Source: Clostridia bacterium
Lineage (GTDB): Bacteria > Bacillota > Clostridia > TANB77 > CAG-508
Reading direction: 5' to 3'
DNA length: 32,771 nucleotides
Assembly (NCBI GenBank): GCA_017437145.1
Contig: JAFSBT010000008.1
Location: forward strand, 337,893-370,663
Shown here: in pieces, positions 23,636 through 32,379 of the stretch
How positions within the stretch are numbered: position 1 is the stretch's first letter
Layout: each line of letters opens with the position of its first letter
Notes under the pieces: generated by a model
Databases searched by the model: none
Seen by the model: the letters and a program-made list of their open reading frames with translations, nothing else
What the model was told of the DNA's origin: nothing
Program-made: the position numbers and the translations under genes

Positions 23636-24164
23636 TTACGACAAAATTCGCCAAATTATTACAGAACTCAATATTCCAACAAAATCACCAATTAAAGCTG
23701 CCCAAAGTACAAATCTTATTTTTTTTATTCCTACTACACCAGTATATATAGCAATTGTATATAAAGTTGTTTCTGTAGACCCCATAATAGTTGATGTTAT
23801 TAAACCTATATTAGTATCAACTCCATATGTTTTCATTAAATCTGTTCCTACTGCAACTGATGCACTTCCGTGAAATAGGTCTGATTAATGCTAATGCTAA
23901 AACTTCTGAAGGAAAATTAATTATACTTAATATAGGCTCTAGTATATTATTTAACAAATCAAAAATACCTGACGCCCTTAAAATACTAATTGATAAAAAC
24001 AATCCTATAAGTGTTGGAATTATTTTTATCACTATTTCTATTCCTTCTTTGGCTCCCTGTATAAATATATCAAAAACTTGTTGTTTTTCAATCAAACCAT
24101 ATAATACAATAATAAAAATAGTAAAAGGTATTGCTAAATTTGAAATATATGATATAAATTGCAT
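23636..24164 (-). pseudogene. spmB: Spore maturation protein B with a one-base frameshift
   Basis: SpmB is a membrane protein needed for full dehydration of the spore core. Residues 1-99 are in one frame (MQFISYISNLAIPFTIF ... LALALIRPIS), and the rest is in another (GSASVAVGTDLMKTYGVD ... SVIIWRILS). Removing one base, most simply the G at 23870 (C on the minus strand), joins PIS to GSAS as in normal SpmB and gives about 175 residues, the family length. It lies two bases after spmA. The break is either real inactivation, a sequencing or assembly error, or (least likely) recoding. Confidence 0.88.
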
Positions 24165-24166
24165 TT

Positions 24167-24742
24167 TTAAAACCTCTTCATAAATATTTTAGCAGATATA
24201 ATTGCTACAATTGCAGCACAAAAAGTTGCGATCCAGACTGGAACAATTATTGCTGTTGGTTGTTCTGAACCAAGTGAATTTCTTATTGCAATAACAGTTG
24301 TAGGAATAATTTGTAAAGATGCTGTATTTATTATAATAAACATAGCCATAGAATTTGTTAATTTTTTTTTATTATTATTTTCTCTTTGTAAAGATTTCAT
24401 TGCTTTTAAACCTAGTGGTGTTGCAGCATTGCCTAATCCCATTATATTAGCAATAATATTCATAGTTATTTCTTTATATGCAATCATATTTTCTTTTAGC
24501 TCTGGAAAAACCATTTTCATGATTGGTTTTATTATTTTCATTATTATTTTTACAATTGATGTATTTGACGCTATTTGCATTATTCCATTCCATAAACATA
24601 CCGTACCAAACATTGTAATAATTACTTCAATTGCGCTATTAGTGGCTTCAAATACCGCATTATTAATATCTGAAATTTTTCCATTAATTATTGCATATAT
24701 ACATCCTATTATTATAAATATTGGCCAAATAATATTTAACAT
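24167..24742 (-). CDS. spmA: Spore maturation protein A
   Basis: A 191-residue multi-pass membrane protein that, with SpmB, helps lower spore core water. It starts MLNIIWPIFIIIGCIYAI and has about five hydrophobic segments. The family segments GTVCLWNGIMQIA, MGLGNAATPLGLKAM and NTASLQIIPTTVIAIR are present. AAAGGAGAG precedes the ATG. spmB starts two bases after its stop, so the two are co-transcribed. Confidence 0.93.
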   Translation of the reverse strand: MLNIIWPIFIIIGCIYAIINGKISDINNAVFEATNSAIEVIITMFGTVCLWNGIMQIASNTSIVKIIMKIIKPIMKMVFPELKENMIAYKEITMNIIANIMGLGNAATPLGLKAMKSLQRENNNKKKLTNSMAMFIIINTASLQIIPTTVIAIRNSLGSEQPTAIIVPVWIATFCAAIVAIISAKIFMKRF

Positions 24743-24844
24743 TTTCTCTCCTTTAAAATTATTAAATAATATTCGTAAAAATAATATAATATTCTTTAAA
24801 ATTGAATATTGTTTTTAGAATTTGGAATTTGGTTATTGGATATT

Positions 24845-24911
24845 TGTAGGGGCGACCATTGGTCGTCCGTGATATTTATTAATTTGCGGACGTGCAATGC
24901 ACGCCCCTACA
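24845..24911. repeat. GTAGGGG palindromic repeat, copy 7 (67 bp)
   Basis: Outer ends TGTAGGGG/CCCCTACA with inner CGTCCG/CGGACG arms. The two palindromic cores differ from each other: GACCATTGGTC on the left and GTGCAATGCAC on the right. A TTGGAATTTGG word precedes it at 24821-24835. Confidence 0.85.
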
Positions 24912-24997
24912 GCGTATGCAATTAATGCATTTACACAATTACAATTTAATTATATATTTTTTTAATTCCAAAAATAGGAAAATATTTTTATAAATTA

Positions 24998-25026
24998 TTG
25001 ACCTTTTATATGCTTTATGATATTAT
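24998..25026 (+). promoter_or_regulatory. Promoter of abrB
   Basis: TTGACC (24998-25003), 17 bases, TATTAT (25021-25026). The expected start is near 25033. Confidence 0.7.
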
Positions 25027-25042
25027 TTTGTAAAATTAAGGA

Positions 25043-25049
25043 TGTCGAA
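25043..25049 (+). promoter_or_regulatory. Candidate Spo0A box downstream of abrB start
   Basis: TGTCGAA is an exact match to the Spo0A box and lies about ten bases after the predicted abrB start. Spo0A represses abrB in Bacillus from sites just after the start, so position and sequence agree. Confidence 0.55.
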
Positions 25050-25087
25050 CATTGTAAATTCTAAATAATAAAAGAGGGGGCGTTTTT

Positions 25088-25339
25088 ATGAAATCAACCG
25101 GTATAGTTAGAAGAGTAGATGAATTAGGAAGAGTTGTTTTACCAATAGAATTGAGAAATAAATTTGGAATAACTGAAAAAGACCCTATGGAAATATATGT
25201 AGATGGTTCTTCAATTATATTAAAAAAATACGAACCAAATTGTATTTTCTGTGGTAGTTCAAAAAAAGTAACAAATTTTCAAGATAAAGTAGTTTGTGAA
25301 AAATGTATATCAAATATTAGTAAATTAAATATAGAATAA
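25088..25339 (+). CDS. abrB: AbrB-family transition-state regulator
   Basis: An 83-residue dimeric DNA-binding regulator of stationary-phase genes. The N-terminal swapped-hairpin domain is almost textbook AbrB (MKSTGIVRRVDELGRVVLPIEL and DPMEIYVDGSSIILKKYEP). The C-terminus is a short zinc-ribbon-like unit with two Cys pairs (CIFCG and CEKC) in place of the Bacillus C-terminal domain, as I believe is common in clostridial AbrB proteins. The ribosome site is GAGGGGGC. The gene converges with rsmI; in Bacillus abrB also adjoins rsmI. Confidence 0.93.
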   Translation: MKSTGIVRRVDELGRVVLPIELRNKFGITEKDPMEIYVDGSSIILKKYEPNCIFCGSSKKVTNFQDKVVCEKCISNISKLNIE

Positions 25340-25340
25340 A

Positions 25341-25369
25341 AATAAAAATGCGTATAACGCATTTTTATT
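25341..25369. terminator. Bidirectional terminator between abrB and rsmI
   Basis: AATAAAAATGCGT-ATA-ACGCATTTTTATT, 13-bp stem with a three-base loop. It starts one base after the abrB stop codon and overlaps the rsmI stop. Confidence 0.85.
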
Positions 25370-26183
25370 TTTGCATAAAATATTTATAAATTTCATTTTT
25401 TTGAACATTTCTATCTTTTGCTATTTTTTTTATTATTTCTTTTTTTTCTAACCCCTGTTCTTCATAATATTTATAATGTTCCTCTAAAGTAAATTCTGTT
25501 TTACTATCATCTATTTTTTTTGAGCCTTCAATCACTAATACAAATTCTCCTCTTGGTTCTCCAATTTTATCTAATATTTCTGAAATTTTTCCTCTAACAA
25601 TTTCTTCATGAATTTTTGTTAATTCCCTAGCTAAAACTATATTTCTATCTCCTAATATTTCTTTTATTATTTCTAAGTTGTTTTTTAATTTATGTGGTGC
25701 CTCATAAAATATTAATGTTTTTTTATCATTTTTTATTTCTTTTAATTTTTCTTTTTTTTCTTTTTTATTGGTAGATAAAAAACCTATAAAAGAAAATTCT
25801 TTTGTTTCCATTCCTGAGCATATTAACGCATTAATCAAAGCACAAGCTCCTGGTATTGGACATATTTCTATATCATTTTTTATAGCACTTTTAACAATTT
25901 CATATCCCGGATCTGATATTGCAGGTGTACCAGCATCAGAAACTAAAGCAATATTTTTCCCTGCCAATAATTCACTTATTAAAATTTCTGATTTATTTTT
26001 TTCATTTTGCTTATAATAACTTACTAATGTTTTTTTTATTTTTAAATGATTTAATAATTTTAAAGTATGTCTTGTATCTTCTGCTGCAATTAAGTCAACT
26101 TCATTTAAAATATTAATTGCTCTTAATGTAATATCTTCTAAATTTCCTATTGGAGTAGCTACTAAATATAATTTTCCTGACAT
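25365..26183 (-). CDS. rsmI: 16S rRNA (cytidine(1402)-2'-O)-methyltransferase
   Basis: A 272-residue tetrapyrrole-methylase-fold enzyme that methylates the ribose of C1402 in the ribosomal decoding site. The N-terminus MSGKLYLVATPIGNLEDITLRA, EDTRHTLKLLNHL and LVSDAGTPAISDPGYEIV are signature segments for SAM binding. The C-terminus has a helical domain ending IYKYFMQK. It lies 15 bases after yabB on the same strand. The frame and length are normal. Confidence 0.96.
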   Translation of the reverse strand: MSGKLYLVATPIGNLEDITLRAINILNEVDLIAAEDTRHTLKLLNHLKIKKTLVSYYKQNEKNKSEILISELLAGKNIALVSDAGTPAISDPGYEIVKSAIKNDIEICPIPGACALINALICSGMETKEFSFIGFLSTNKKEKKEKLKEIKNDKKTLIFYEAPHKLKNNLEIIKEILGDRNIVLARELTKIHEEIVRGKISEILDKIGEPRGEFVLVIEGSKKIDDSKTEFTLEEHYKYYEEQGLEKKEIIKKIAKDRNVQKNEIYKYFMQK

Positions 26184-26198
26184 TTTCTCTACCTCTTT

Positions 26199-26945
26199 TT
26201 ATATATTTTTTCCATATATTTTTAATATCTCATCTGTATATGTTCCATTTTCATTATAAACAATTATTGGTTCTTCAACAACTAAAAAACTTCTTGCATT
26301 TTTTATTGCTTTAATTAATATTAGATTTGCATTTTTATTTTTATTAGGATAAACAAATTTAATTATTTTTGGTTCTATTTTATATTTTTTTAAATTTGTA
26401 ATAATTTCTGGTAACCTTTCTGGTCTGTGTACCATATAAAATTCGCCTTTATCTTTTAATAAAAAAGAGGCATGCTCTATAACATTTTCTAAATTACATT
26501 TTACTTCATGTCTAGAAATTAAATTAATTTCATTTTCACTTATTTTTCCTGAATTTATTTTTTTATATGGTGGATTTGTAATTACCACATCATATGAATT
26601 ATTTTTTAATATTTTTTTTAAATTATTTATATCTTCATTTATAATATTAAATTTATTTTCTAAATTATTTAATTTTATATTTCTTTTTGCTAATTCAAAA
26701 ACTTCTTTTTGAATTTCAATTCCTGTTATCTGTTTTATATTTGTTTTTGCAGATAATAAAATTCCTAAAATTCCGGTTCCAGTCCCTAAATCTATAACAT
26801 TACTATTATTTTTTATATTTTTCGCAAAATCAGATAAAATAACACTATCCATACCAAAACAAAAATAATTTTTATTTTGTATTATTTTTAAATTATTTAA
26901 TTCTAAGTCATCAATTCTTTCATTTTCATTTAATAATATTTCCAT
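26199..26945 (-). CDS. yabB: YabB/TrmN6-like tRNA adenine-N6 methyltransferase
   Basis: A 248-residue SAM-dependent methyltransferase. The SAM loop NVIDLGTGTGILGILLSAK is near residue 50 and the catalytic NPPY of adenine-N6 enzymes sits in VVITNPPYKK near residue 120. The family modifies adenosine in a tRNA anticodon loop (A37 of tRNA-Val in E. coli YfiC). The position before rsmI matches the yabB-rsmI-abrB order of Bacillus. AAGGA precedes the ATG. The exact tRNA is inferred from family only. Confidence 0.9.
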   Translation of the reverse strand: MEILLNENERIDDLELNNLKIIQNKNYFCFGMDSVILSDFAKNIKNNSNVIDLGTGTGILGILLSAKTNIKQITGIEIQKEVFELAKRNIKLNNLENKFNIINEDINNLKKILKNNSYDVVITNPPYKKINSGKISENEINLISRHEVKCNLENVIEHASFLLKDKGEFYMVHRPERLPEIITNLKKYKIEPKIIKFVYPNKNKNANLILIKAIKNARSFLVVEEPIIVYNENGTYTDEILKIYGKNI

Positions 26946-27027
26946 TTATTTATATCCTTTTTTTTATTTTTTACATAATATATATTATAATATTTTTTAC
27001 ATAAAATCAATATTCTAGGAGGTTTAT

Positions 27028-27168
27028 ATGAATAATTATAAAAAAGAAAAAAAAACTTTTACACAAAAAAAAGACTGCGCAATTTCTTCTATTAAAAACG
27101 TAGAATATTTTTTACGCAACCTAAATAAAGCTTTTAAAGGAATAAATATATATAAATTATTTAAATAA
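27028..27168 (+). CDS. 46-aa lysine-rich small protein, unknown
   Basis: An ATG with AGGAGG and seven bases of spacing opens a 46-codon frame, beginning MNNYKKEKKTFTQKKDCAIS and ending NIYKLFK. It is strongly basic with one Cys and no membrane segment. A possible promoter (TTTATT, 17 bases, TATAAT) lies near 26963-26991. The stop is two bases from the stop of the GerMN gene on the other strand. No family recognised; a nucleic-acid-binding role is only a guess from charge. Confidence 0.7.
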   Translation: MNNYKKEKKTFTQKKDCAISSIKNVEYFLRNLNKAFKGINIYKLFK

Positions 27169-27169
27169 T

Positions 27170-27730
27170 TTATTTTTCCCTAGTAAATATATTATCAAAA
27201 TTTATACAATTATCCGGAAATTCTAAATTTTTTTCTCCATTAATTGTTATAAATATGCCATTAACCTCATTTAATTCTGTTAGTGTGTTAATAATTGAAT
27301 TAATTATTTTTTTCTCTTGTTCTTCTCCTAAATATTGTTCATTAATAAATTCTGAAGAAAAATCTAAATAAACTATATTATTAATTATTTCAGCATTATT
27401 TAATTTTGTATTTTCAGGAATTAATTTTAATAATCTTTCACTTTTTGGTCCTTCAATTAGTAATTCAATTATTTTTTTATATGGATTGTCTAATAATTCT
27501 TTTACATCTATTTTTCTTGCTTCAGCCATTAATTCTCCTGTATCCATATTCATAAAATATAAAGTTATTATAGTCTCTCTTAATTGTTCATCTGTAATTT
27601 CCTCTTCAGGAATATATTCTAATATTTTATTTTTATTTATTGTATTTTTATAAATTAAAAATCCAACAAATAAAATAATTAAAATAATTAAAATTATAAT
27701 TAAATACATACTTATTTTTTTATTTTTCAT
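27170..27730 (-). CDS. GerMN-domain sporulation/germination protein
   Basis: A 186-residue protein with one N-terminal membrane helix (about 5-26, KISMYLIIILIILIILFVGF) and an outer GerMN domain. That domain shows TIITLYFMNMDTGELMAEAR, the PYKKIIELLIEGPKSERLLKLIP segment, and the strand YLDFSSEFIN. The family includes GerM, needed for SpoIIQ-SpoIIIAH assembly and for germination. There is no lipobox. A start at 27742 is possible but GGAGGGT fits the ATG at 27730. It converges with the 46-aa gene. Confidence 0.88.
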   Translation of the reverse strand: MKNKKISMYLIIILIILIILFVGFLIYKNTINKNKILEYIPEEEITDEQLRETIITLYFMNMDTGELMAEARKIDVKELLDNPYKKIIELLIEGPKSERLLKLIPENTKLNNAEIINNIVYLDFSSEFINEQYLGEEQEKKIINSIINTLTELNEVNGIFITINGEKNLEFPDNCINFDNIFTREK

Positions 27731-27849
27731 TTTACCCTCCATTTTAAAAATAATTTATTTTAAATATTTATTTAATAATATTTAAGACAAGTTATTTTTA
27801 GAACAGAAAAATTAAATTATTTATTATTATATTAAATTTATTTAAACGT

Positions 27850-27910
27850 TGTAGGGGCGAACTGCGTTCGCCTGCCTTCGAAGCACTGGAGAACAAAGTT
27901 CTCCCCTACA
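27850..27910. repeat. GTAGGGG palindromic repeat, copy 8 (61 bp)
   Basis: TGTAGGGG...CCCCTACA enclosing cores GAACTGCGTTC and GAACAAAGTTC with linker GCCTTCGAAGCACTG. Same orientation as copy 6. Confidence 0.85.
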
Positions 27911-27943
27911 TAACCATTTAAAATGAGGAATATAAATCATTAT

Positions 27944-28811
27944 TTATTGTATATTTATTACTCTCTTAATTTCTCCCATATTTTTCATTGCCGTATTATA
28001 ACCCAATTGAAATAATTTATCTATTTTTTCCATATCTAATAGTCCTATATTTTTTGTTTTAATTTTTAATATATAATCAGCCCCATTTAACTCATAATTT
28101 GCTAATTCATGATTTAAAATACTCATTGAATCTTTTACCACATCTATTATATTTTTACAACATTTTCCATCATATTCTTTTTCAAAAACAATACTAATAA
28201 CTTTATCTGCACCCATTTTTTTTGTTTCTTTCCATGGTATATTTTCTCTAATTCCTCCATCAATTAATTCTGCACAATTATATTTACATGGTGAAAAAAC
28301 TACTGGATAAGAACAACTCGCTCTAACAGCTTTTCCTATTTCTATATTGTTACAATAAATAATATCATCTGATATTTTATTTCTATTTATTTTTGAGGAA
28401 AAAAAATATATTTTTCCCGTGTGCAAATCAACACTAGGTATTATTAAAGGCATTTTTATTTCTTTTATATTTTTTATGTGTTTTTTTAAGCAATATTCAT
28501 TAATTAAATCTTCAATAATTTTTCCTGAATTTAATCCATTAATAATTATTTTCCTTTTCACTAAAACTCCAAAAATTAATTTAATTATTTTTTTATAATC
28601 AAAATATTTTATTTTTTTTGAGTATTTTTTAAATAATTCATATATTTCTTCATAATTATATCCTATAGCATAAAGTGTGGCTATTATGCTTCCTGAAGAA
28701 GTTCCTGAAATAAAATCTAAAGAAATATTATTTTCTTCTAATGCTTTAATAACACCTATATGTGCAGCACCTTTAATTCCTCCTCCGCGCTAAACTTAAT
28801 CCAATTTTCAT
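27944..28811 (-). pseudogene. Patatin-like phospholipase with a one-base frameshift
   Basis: The start MKIGLSLA at 28811 has AGGTGATAAT upstream, but a stop follows after four more codons. The next frame reads GGGIKGAAHIGVIKALEEN and continues without a break to 27944. Removing one base near 28787-28790 restores MKIGLSLAGGGIKG and about 288 residues. The oxyanion GGGIKG, the nucleophile motif GTSSGS and the DGGIREN Asp motif of a Ser-Asp lipid acyl hydrolase are all present. It is probably a cytoplasmic or membrane-associated phospholipase if repaired. An internal GTG at 28561 could make only a truncated form. Confidence 0.87.
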
Positions 28812-28927
28812 ATTATCACCTGATTATATTTATTTATAATTATTTATTATATGATAAAATTATCTAGGAAAATAATATTATAATTTAACTAATGCACACA
28901 CCATTTTGATTTAATGAAAAATTTTAA

Positions 28928-28989
28928 AAGCTAAAATAATTAATTTTTGACAAATGACCCTTTATTTTCAAAAATTAATATTTTAGCTT
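28928..28989 (-). terminator. Long A/T hairpin between patatin and surface-protein genes
   Basis: Arms 28928-28950 and 28968-28989 pair over about 22 bases with one bulge and a 17-base loop. It lies about 70 bases after the surface-protein stop and probably ends that transcript. Confidence 0.6.
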
Positions 28990-29056
28990 AATTTAAATAA
29001 TAATATTTATATCTATTATTTATTTTTATATTATTTTTAAATTTTTTAGAAAATCA

Positions 29057-32000
29057 TTAAAACATTCTATATTTTCTATATAATATAAATGATGAAATTG
29101 CCATCATAATTAATCCTGCCACTGTGATTATATTTTTTCCAGCATATGCTAAATCACCTTTGTATAAATTTTCATCTTTGGTTTGATTTTTATTATTTTC
29201 TTTTGGATTGTTATTGTTGCTATTATTGGTATTATTGTTATTATTGTTATCATTATTTTCTTTTTTATTTTCGTCTTCAGTTATAGTAGGTTCCTTTTGT
29301 TCTTCCACTTTTTTTATAACAATATTTTTTTCAATATTATCTAATACTATTTTTTCATCATTTTCACATTCTAAAATAATATTTTTTATTTTAATTGCAG
29401 CATTTTCATTTTCTTTAATACCTTTTAATTCTAACTGCATTATTATTTTATCATTATTTTCTTTAATGCTCTCACTTGGTATAATTCCTATTGTGCCTTC
29501 TTCAAATTTTTCTCCTTTAATTTTTTCTATTTCTTCTGTTGATAATATTTTCATATTATTTTCTTCTAATATTGTTACATCTACATAATTATTAGGATAT
29601 TCTATTTTCATATATATAGCAGAAATATTTGATTTTAATTCTTTAGCATTAATACCTATATCTATAAAAGTTTTTTCTCCAACTTTTATTTCAGAATTAT
29701 ATATTTTTGAATATATATTTACAACATTATTTTTTTCTTTTACTTCTTCTATAATTTCTATTATAAATTCATCTTTTATATTATTTTTTGAAATAGCACT
29801 TATTATTACTTCACCTTTTTTTAATCCCGTTACATTTCCATTTTCATCTACTTCTGCTATTTCAGAGTTACTAGATTTCCATTCTATTTGTTTATCTGTT
29901 GCATTCTCAGGAGTTATTATTGCCTCAAGTTTTATTTTTTCATTTACTTTTATTTTATTTTTTTCACCATTTATTTTAATACTTTTTACTTCTGTTATCT
30001 CCTCTTGTTCCTCTTCAACAATCATTTCATATCTTGCCATTATCATATTACTTGTCATAGCTATTATTATTGTCTTTCCTGATTTTTTTCCAGTTACATA
30101 TCCATCTTTATCTACTTCTAATATATTTTCATCTCCAGAAATCCATATAATATCTTTATTTGTTGCATTTTCAGGAGTTATTATTGCTTCAAGTTTTATT
30201 TTTTCATTTACTTTTATTTTATTCTTTTCGCTTTCTATTTTTATTTCTTCTACATTTATTATTTCTTGAACTTTATCTTTAACTTCAATAGAATATGCCG
30301 CTATTTTTAAATTTTCTGTTACAGCAATTATTGTTGCATTCCCTTCTTTTTTTCCTTTAACAATTAATTTATTTTCTTTTTTATTTATTTCTATAATTTC
30401 ATCACTTGTTGAAATCCATATAACATCTTTATTTGTTGCATTTTCAGGTTCTATACTAGCACTTAACTCTATTTCTTCATCAATTTCTATTGTATTTTTT
30501 TCTCCATTTATTTTTATATTTTCTACATTAACTTTATTCTCTTCTAGAATTTCGACTTCAAAACTAGCTATTTTCATATTGTTAGTTAAAGCAATTATTA
30601 TTGTTTTACCTGCTTTTTTCCCTGTTAAAATTCCATTTTCATCTATTTCTGCTATTTCAGGATTACCTGATATCCAAATTAAATTTTTATTAGTTGCATT
30701 TTCAGGAGTAATTTTTGTTTCTAATTTTATTTTATCACCTATTTTTATTTCATTTTTCTCTGTATTTATTATTATATGTTGAACATCTATCTTATCATTT
30801 TTTTCAGTTTTATAAACATTTATTCCGTGTGTTGCAACTATTCCATTACTTGTTGTAGCTGTTACTATTACAGTTCCTTCACTAACACCTTTTACTTTAC
30901 CATTCTCATCTACTATTGCTATTTTTTCATCACTTGATTTCCAATTTATTACAACATTTTTTATATCAGAAGGTTCTGTTTCTAATTGAAGTTCAATTTC
31001 CTCATCAATTTTTACGCAATTATCTCCTTTTATTTTTAAACTTTTAATTTCTACTACATTTGTATCTTCTGTTATTTTTATTTTATGTACAGCTTTTACA
31101 CCATTACTTGCTGTTGCTATTATTTCTACTTCTCCTACACTTTGTCCTGTTACTTTTCCGTTTTTATCAACTGTTGCTATTTTTTCATCACTTGAAGACC
31201 ATATTATTTTTTTATCTGTTGCATCATCTGGTAAAACATTTGCAATTAATTGAATACTGTTATTTATAGAAACTTTATTTTCACCTTTAATACTTACTTC
31301 TTCAACATCCTTTTCATTACTTTCTTCTTTTATTGTAATATTATGTGTTGCTTTTACACCATTGTTTGCTGTTGCTGTTATTGTTACTTTACCTGCACTT
31401 ATCGCAGTTACTTTTCCAGTTGAATCTACAGTTGCTTTCGTTTTATCACTTGTTGCCCATGTTATAGTTTTTATAGTTGCATTTGATGGTGTAATTGATG
31501 CTACCAATTTAGTATTTTCACCTACCATCACATTTGTTGCACCAGTTATACTTATTTTTTCCACTGGAATACTTTTTTCTTTTATAGTTATTTTATGAGT
31601 ATCCTTTACACCATTACTTGCTGTTGCAGTTATAGTTACTGTACCTGCACTTACTCCTGTTACCTTTCCTGTTGAATCAACTGTTGCTTTTGCTTTATCA
31701 CTTGTTGTCCATGTTATAGTTTTATTTGATGCATCTGATGGTGATATTTCTGCATCTAAATTAATATTTTCACCTACATAAACCGAAGTATTCCCAGCAA
31801 TATTTACACTAATTACTTTTTTTTCAATATCAACAACAGAAACTGCTGCTGCTGCTCCACCTTCTGAACTTAAATCATATAAGAATATAAAACTAAATAT
31901 ATTTGTTCCTTCTTTTATTGAATACTCCTCTTTACCTTCTGCATTTGTAATTGTTATAAATTTTTTACTTTTATTCTTCAAATACCATGCTAACATTTCT

Positions 32001-32341
32001 CCTGTAGACTTATTTTGTAAATCTTCATATTCAGATAGAGACATATATGTAAAATCACTTAATTTATATTGAGTATTATTTATTTTAACTCCCCAATTTG
32101 CATTATATATTTTGTTTTTAAAATTATCCCCTACTTTCCAATCTGTAATTTTATTAGTTTCTACTATTTTTCCAACATTAGTTCCATCTTCTTTAATTTT
32201 ATTTTCTAATTGTTCTATTAATTTATTTTTTTCTTCATCAGTTAATGCAAAAGACGGAATAATATATATTAATCCACAATTCATAAAAAATATTAATATC
32301 AAAAATATTACCATTGTTTTTATCAAAACTTTTTTCATCAT
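29057..32341 (-). CDS. Surface protein with eight Big_2 Ig-like domains
   Basis: A 1,094-residue exported protein. The signal peptide is MMKKVLIKTMVIFLILIFF to about residue 32 (cut after SFA). An unnamed N-terminal domain follows (about 33-175), then eight tandem Big_2 domains of about 85 residues with repeated patterns like TWTTSDKAKATVDSTGKVTG and PENATNKDIIW. A cohesin-like domain comes next (KIYNSEIKVGEKTFIDIGIN), then an Asn-rich linker and a C-terminal anchor of one membrane helix ending RKYRMF. There is no LPxTG, but LAYAG precedes the helix. The probable role is adhesion or a wall-spanning stalk. AAAGGA precedes the ATG at 32341; an upstream TTG at 32359 is less likely. Confidence 0.9.
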   Translation of the reverse strand: MMKKVLIKTMVIFLILIFFMNCGLIYIIPSFALTDEEKNKLIEQLENKIKEDGTNVGKIVETNKITDWKVGDNFKNKIYNANWGVKINNTQYKLSDFTYMSLSEYEDLQNKSTGEMLAWYLKNKSKKFITITNAEGKEEYSIKEGTNIFSFIFLYDLSSEGGAAAAVSVVDIEKKVISVNIAGNTSVYVGENINLDAEISPSDASNKTITWTTSDKAKATVDSTGKVTGVSAGTVTITATASNGVKDTHKITIKEKSIPVEKISITGATNVMVGENTKLVASITPSNATIKTITWATSDKTKATVDSTGKVTAISAGKVTITATANNGVKATHNITIKEESNEKDVEEVSIKGENKVSINNSIQLIANVLPDDATDKKIIWSSSDEKIATVDKNGKVTGQSVGEVEIIATASNGVKAVHKIKITEDTNVVEIKSLKIKGDNCVKIDEEIELQLETEPSDIKNVVINWKSSDEKIAIVDENGKVKGVSEGTVIVTATTSNGIVATHGINVYKTEKNDKIDVQHIIINTEKNEIKIGDKIKLETKITPENATNKNLIWISGNPEIAEIDENGILTGKKAGKTIIIALTNNMKIASFEVEILEENKVNVENIKINGEKNTIEIDEEIELSASIEPENATNKDVIWISTSDEIIEINKKENKLIVKGKKEGNATIIAVTENLKIAAYSIEVKDKVQEIINVEEIKIESEKNKIKVNEKIKLEAIITPENATNKDIIWISGDENILEVDKDGYVTGKKSGKTIIIAMTSNMIMARYEMIVEEEQEEITEVKSIKINGEKNKIKVNEKIKLEAIITPENATDKQIEWKSSNSEIAEVDENGNVTGLKKGEVIISAISKNNIKDEFIIEIIEEVKEKNNVVNIYSKIYNSEIKVGEKTFIDIGINAKELKSNISAIYMKIEYPNNYVDVTILEENNMKILSTEEIEKIKGEKFEEGTIGIIPSESIKENNDKIIMQLELKGIKENENAAIKIKNIILECENDEKIVLDNIEKNIVIKKVEEQKEPTITEDENKKENNDNNNNNNTNNSNNNNPKENNKNQTKDENLYKGDLAYAGKNIITVAGLIMMAISSFILYRKYRMF

Positions 32342-32351
32342 TAAGTATCCT

Positions 32352-32358
32352 TTCGACA
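32352..32358 (-). promoter_or_regulatory. Candidate Spo0A box at the surface-protein start
   Basis: TGTCGAA on the minus strand lies about 15-22 bases after the predicted start and touches the ribosome site. The match is exact, but a few are expected by chance in a window this size. Confidence 0.3.
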
Positions 32359-32379
32359 AACTATAATTCTTCTTATTTA

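Noticed and set aside
23817..23880. Programmed frameshifting in spmB
   Set aside because: No slippery heptamer, stop codon or stimulatory hairpin was seen at the break; SpmB is not known to be recoded.
24429..24818. Plus-strand frame opposite spmA
   Set aside because: It is the mirror of a multi-helix membrane gene and lacks a start signal; spmA is clearly on the other strand.
29208..32366. Plus-strand open frames opposite the surface protein
   Set aside because: They are low-complexity Leu/Phe/Ser-rich shadows of the Big_2 coding strand with no ribosome sites.
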